A DNA stretch of 64,000 bases. It comes from Nocardioides sp. zg-DK7169 (lineage in GTDB: Bacteria > Actinomycetota > Actinomycetes > Propionibacteriales > Nocardioidaceae). Shown here one piece after another: positions 63,475-64,000 of the stretch. The stretch spans positions 248,001 to 312,000 of the forward strand of contig NZ_JABJRA010000004.1 of NCBI RefSeq assembly GCF_013155365.1. The letters run 5' to 3'. How positions within the stretch are numbered: the stretch's first letter is position 1; every line of letters starts with the position of its first letter. The notes below the pieces were generated by a model, which saw nothing but the letters and a program-made list of their open reading frames with translations, had not been told where the DNA came from and did no database searches. Both the position numbers and the translations under genes were made by a program.

Positions 63475-64000
63475 TCAACGCCGCACCCGCAGCCGGGGGC
63501 TCTGGGTCTTCGCGAAGCCACCCCCTGCCTTGATCTGGACGCGGAACTCGAAGGCCCCGGCGCGGCGCGGCGGCACCGCCAGCTGGGCGCGGAACCGGCC
63601 CTTCGCGTCGGTGCGGACGGTGCTGAACCGGGCCCACGTCCGCCCGGTCCGCTTCTGCACCACGAGCTTCTTCCTCGCGAAGCCCGGGCTCACCTTGCCG
63701 ACGGCGAAGGCCCGCGCGCCCTTGCGGACCACCCGGGGCTCGCCGAGGTCGCGCTGCACCTTGAGGGTGCGCGACGTCGTCGACCCGGCGTACTGGGAGT
63801 CGCTGGGCACGAAGGTCGCCCGGTAGGTGCCGTTGCCCCGGGCGCGGGTCGCGTCCCAGTCGTAGATGGAGGGCGTGCGCCCGCTCGTGCGGCTGATCAG
63901 CTTCCACACCGAGGAGCCCTGGGCCTGGAACTCGATGCTCAGGATGCCGGCGTACACCGACCGCCCGGCGAGGTCTTCCACGGTCACGGTGAGGCCCAGG
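63475..64000 (-). CDS. Secreted Ig-like / beta-sandwich protein (partial, N-terminus outside the window)
   Basis: 175 codons seen; the frame is still open at the right edge, so the true start is beyond 64000. The sequence matches the mature part of the protein at 44177-44851 (NGTYRATFVPSDSQYAG versus NGTYRAVYGGTSAYSAS; TLKVQRDL versus QKVQRKL; then DAKGRFRAQLAVPP versus DKKGRFTIYLPAP). Presumably it also has a signal peptide. Function unknown. Confidence 0.7.
   Translation of the reverse strand, partial: LGLTVTVEDLAGRSVYAGILSIEFQAQGSSVWKLISRTSGRTPSIYDWDATRARGNGTYRATFVPSDSQYAGSTTSRTLKVQRDLGEPRVVRKGARAFAVGKVSPGFARKKLVVQKRTGRTWARFSTVRTDAKGRFRAQLAVPPRRAGAFEFRVQIKAGGGFAKTQSPRLRVRR

Overview
The window is about 64 kb of very GC-rich chromosomal DNA from an actinobacterium. 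The closest fit is Nocardioides or a relative in the Nocardioidaceae. This rests on gene neighbourhoods and families (DUF3046-recA-recX, dapA-rnj-ftsK, rimO-pgsA-pncC-clgR, DUF4193, an F420-type LLM oxidoreductase, a DUF222/HNH protein, LexA boxes of the TCGAAC-N4-GTTCGA type), on strong G/C third positions, and on many GTG and TTG starts. The genus is an inference. I see no rRNA, tRNA, CRISPR array, insertion sequence or prophage.

Layout. 1-3384 (minus): lpdA and sucB of the 2-oxoacid dehydrogenase complexes, then a truncated epimerase. 3511-5281: a small conserved protein and a DUF222/HNH nuclease behind a perfect LexA box. 5433-7431 (minus): a small lipoprotein and pepA. 7473-14644 (plus): gcvT, phzF, thyA-folA, an LLM oxidoreductase, dapA and rnj. 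14777-17929 (minus): a secreted M4 metallopeptidase. 18257-25027 (plus): ftsK, a RodZ-like protein, rimO and pgsA, mostly overlapping by 4 nt. 25270-30476: a secreted 5'-nucleotidase and a secreted ExeM/NucH nuclease. 30566-31416: pncC and clgR. 31431-37754 (minus): EamA transporter, lhr, nei2. 37826-40445: a drug or lipo-oligosaccharide type ABC exporter. 40507-44120: DUF3046, recA, recX, a phosphoribosyltransferase and PPK2. 44177-44851 (minus): a small secreted protein. 45035-46176: a HipA-like kinase with DUF3037.

46238-49990 (minus) is a tightly overlapping sulfur operon: a cysteine-type leader peptide, ferredoxin-sulfite reductase, a zinc-ribbon protein, cysH, a His-rich micro-ORF and a sirohydrochlorin chelatase. 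50199-56074: glyA, a D-malate/tartrate-type dehydrogenase with a DASS carrier, and aidB. 56093-58513: a YihY protein, a K+ channel and a tiny gene behind a LexA-like box. 58527-59282 (minus): a PIG-L deacetylase. 59377-62981: a Gtr-like glycosylation cassette. 62982-64000 (minus): DUF4193 and a truncated paralogue of the secreted protein at 44177.

Three themes link the window. First, leaderless transcription is common: about eighteen genes have a TANNNT-like -10 hexamer ending 5-7 nt before the start codon and no Shine-Dalgarno sequence. In two cases the hexamer begins with the stop codon of the upstream gene, and in one case a symmetric -10 can serve two divergent genes. Second, three LexA-type boxes precede recA, the DUF222/HNH gene and a 74-residue unknown. 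Third, three large secreted enzymes share a basic Ig-like C-terminal tail. Start sites were chosen by promoter or Shine-Dalgarno spacing where possible. Functions are inferred from recognisable families and motifs without database searches.
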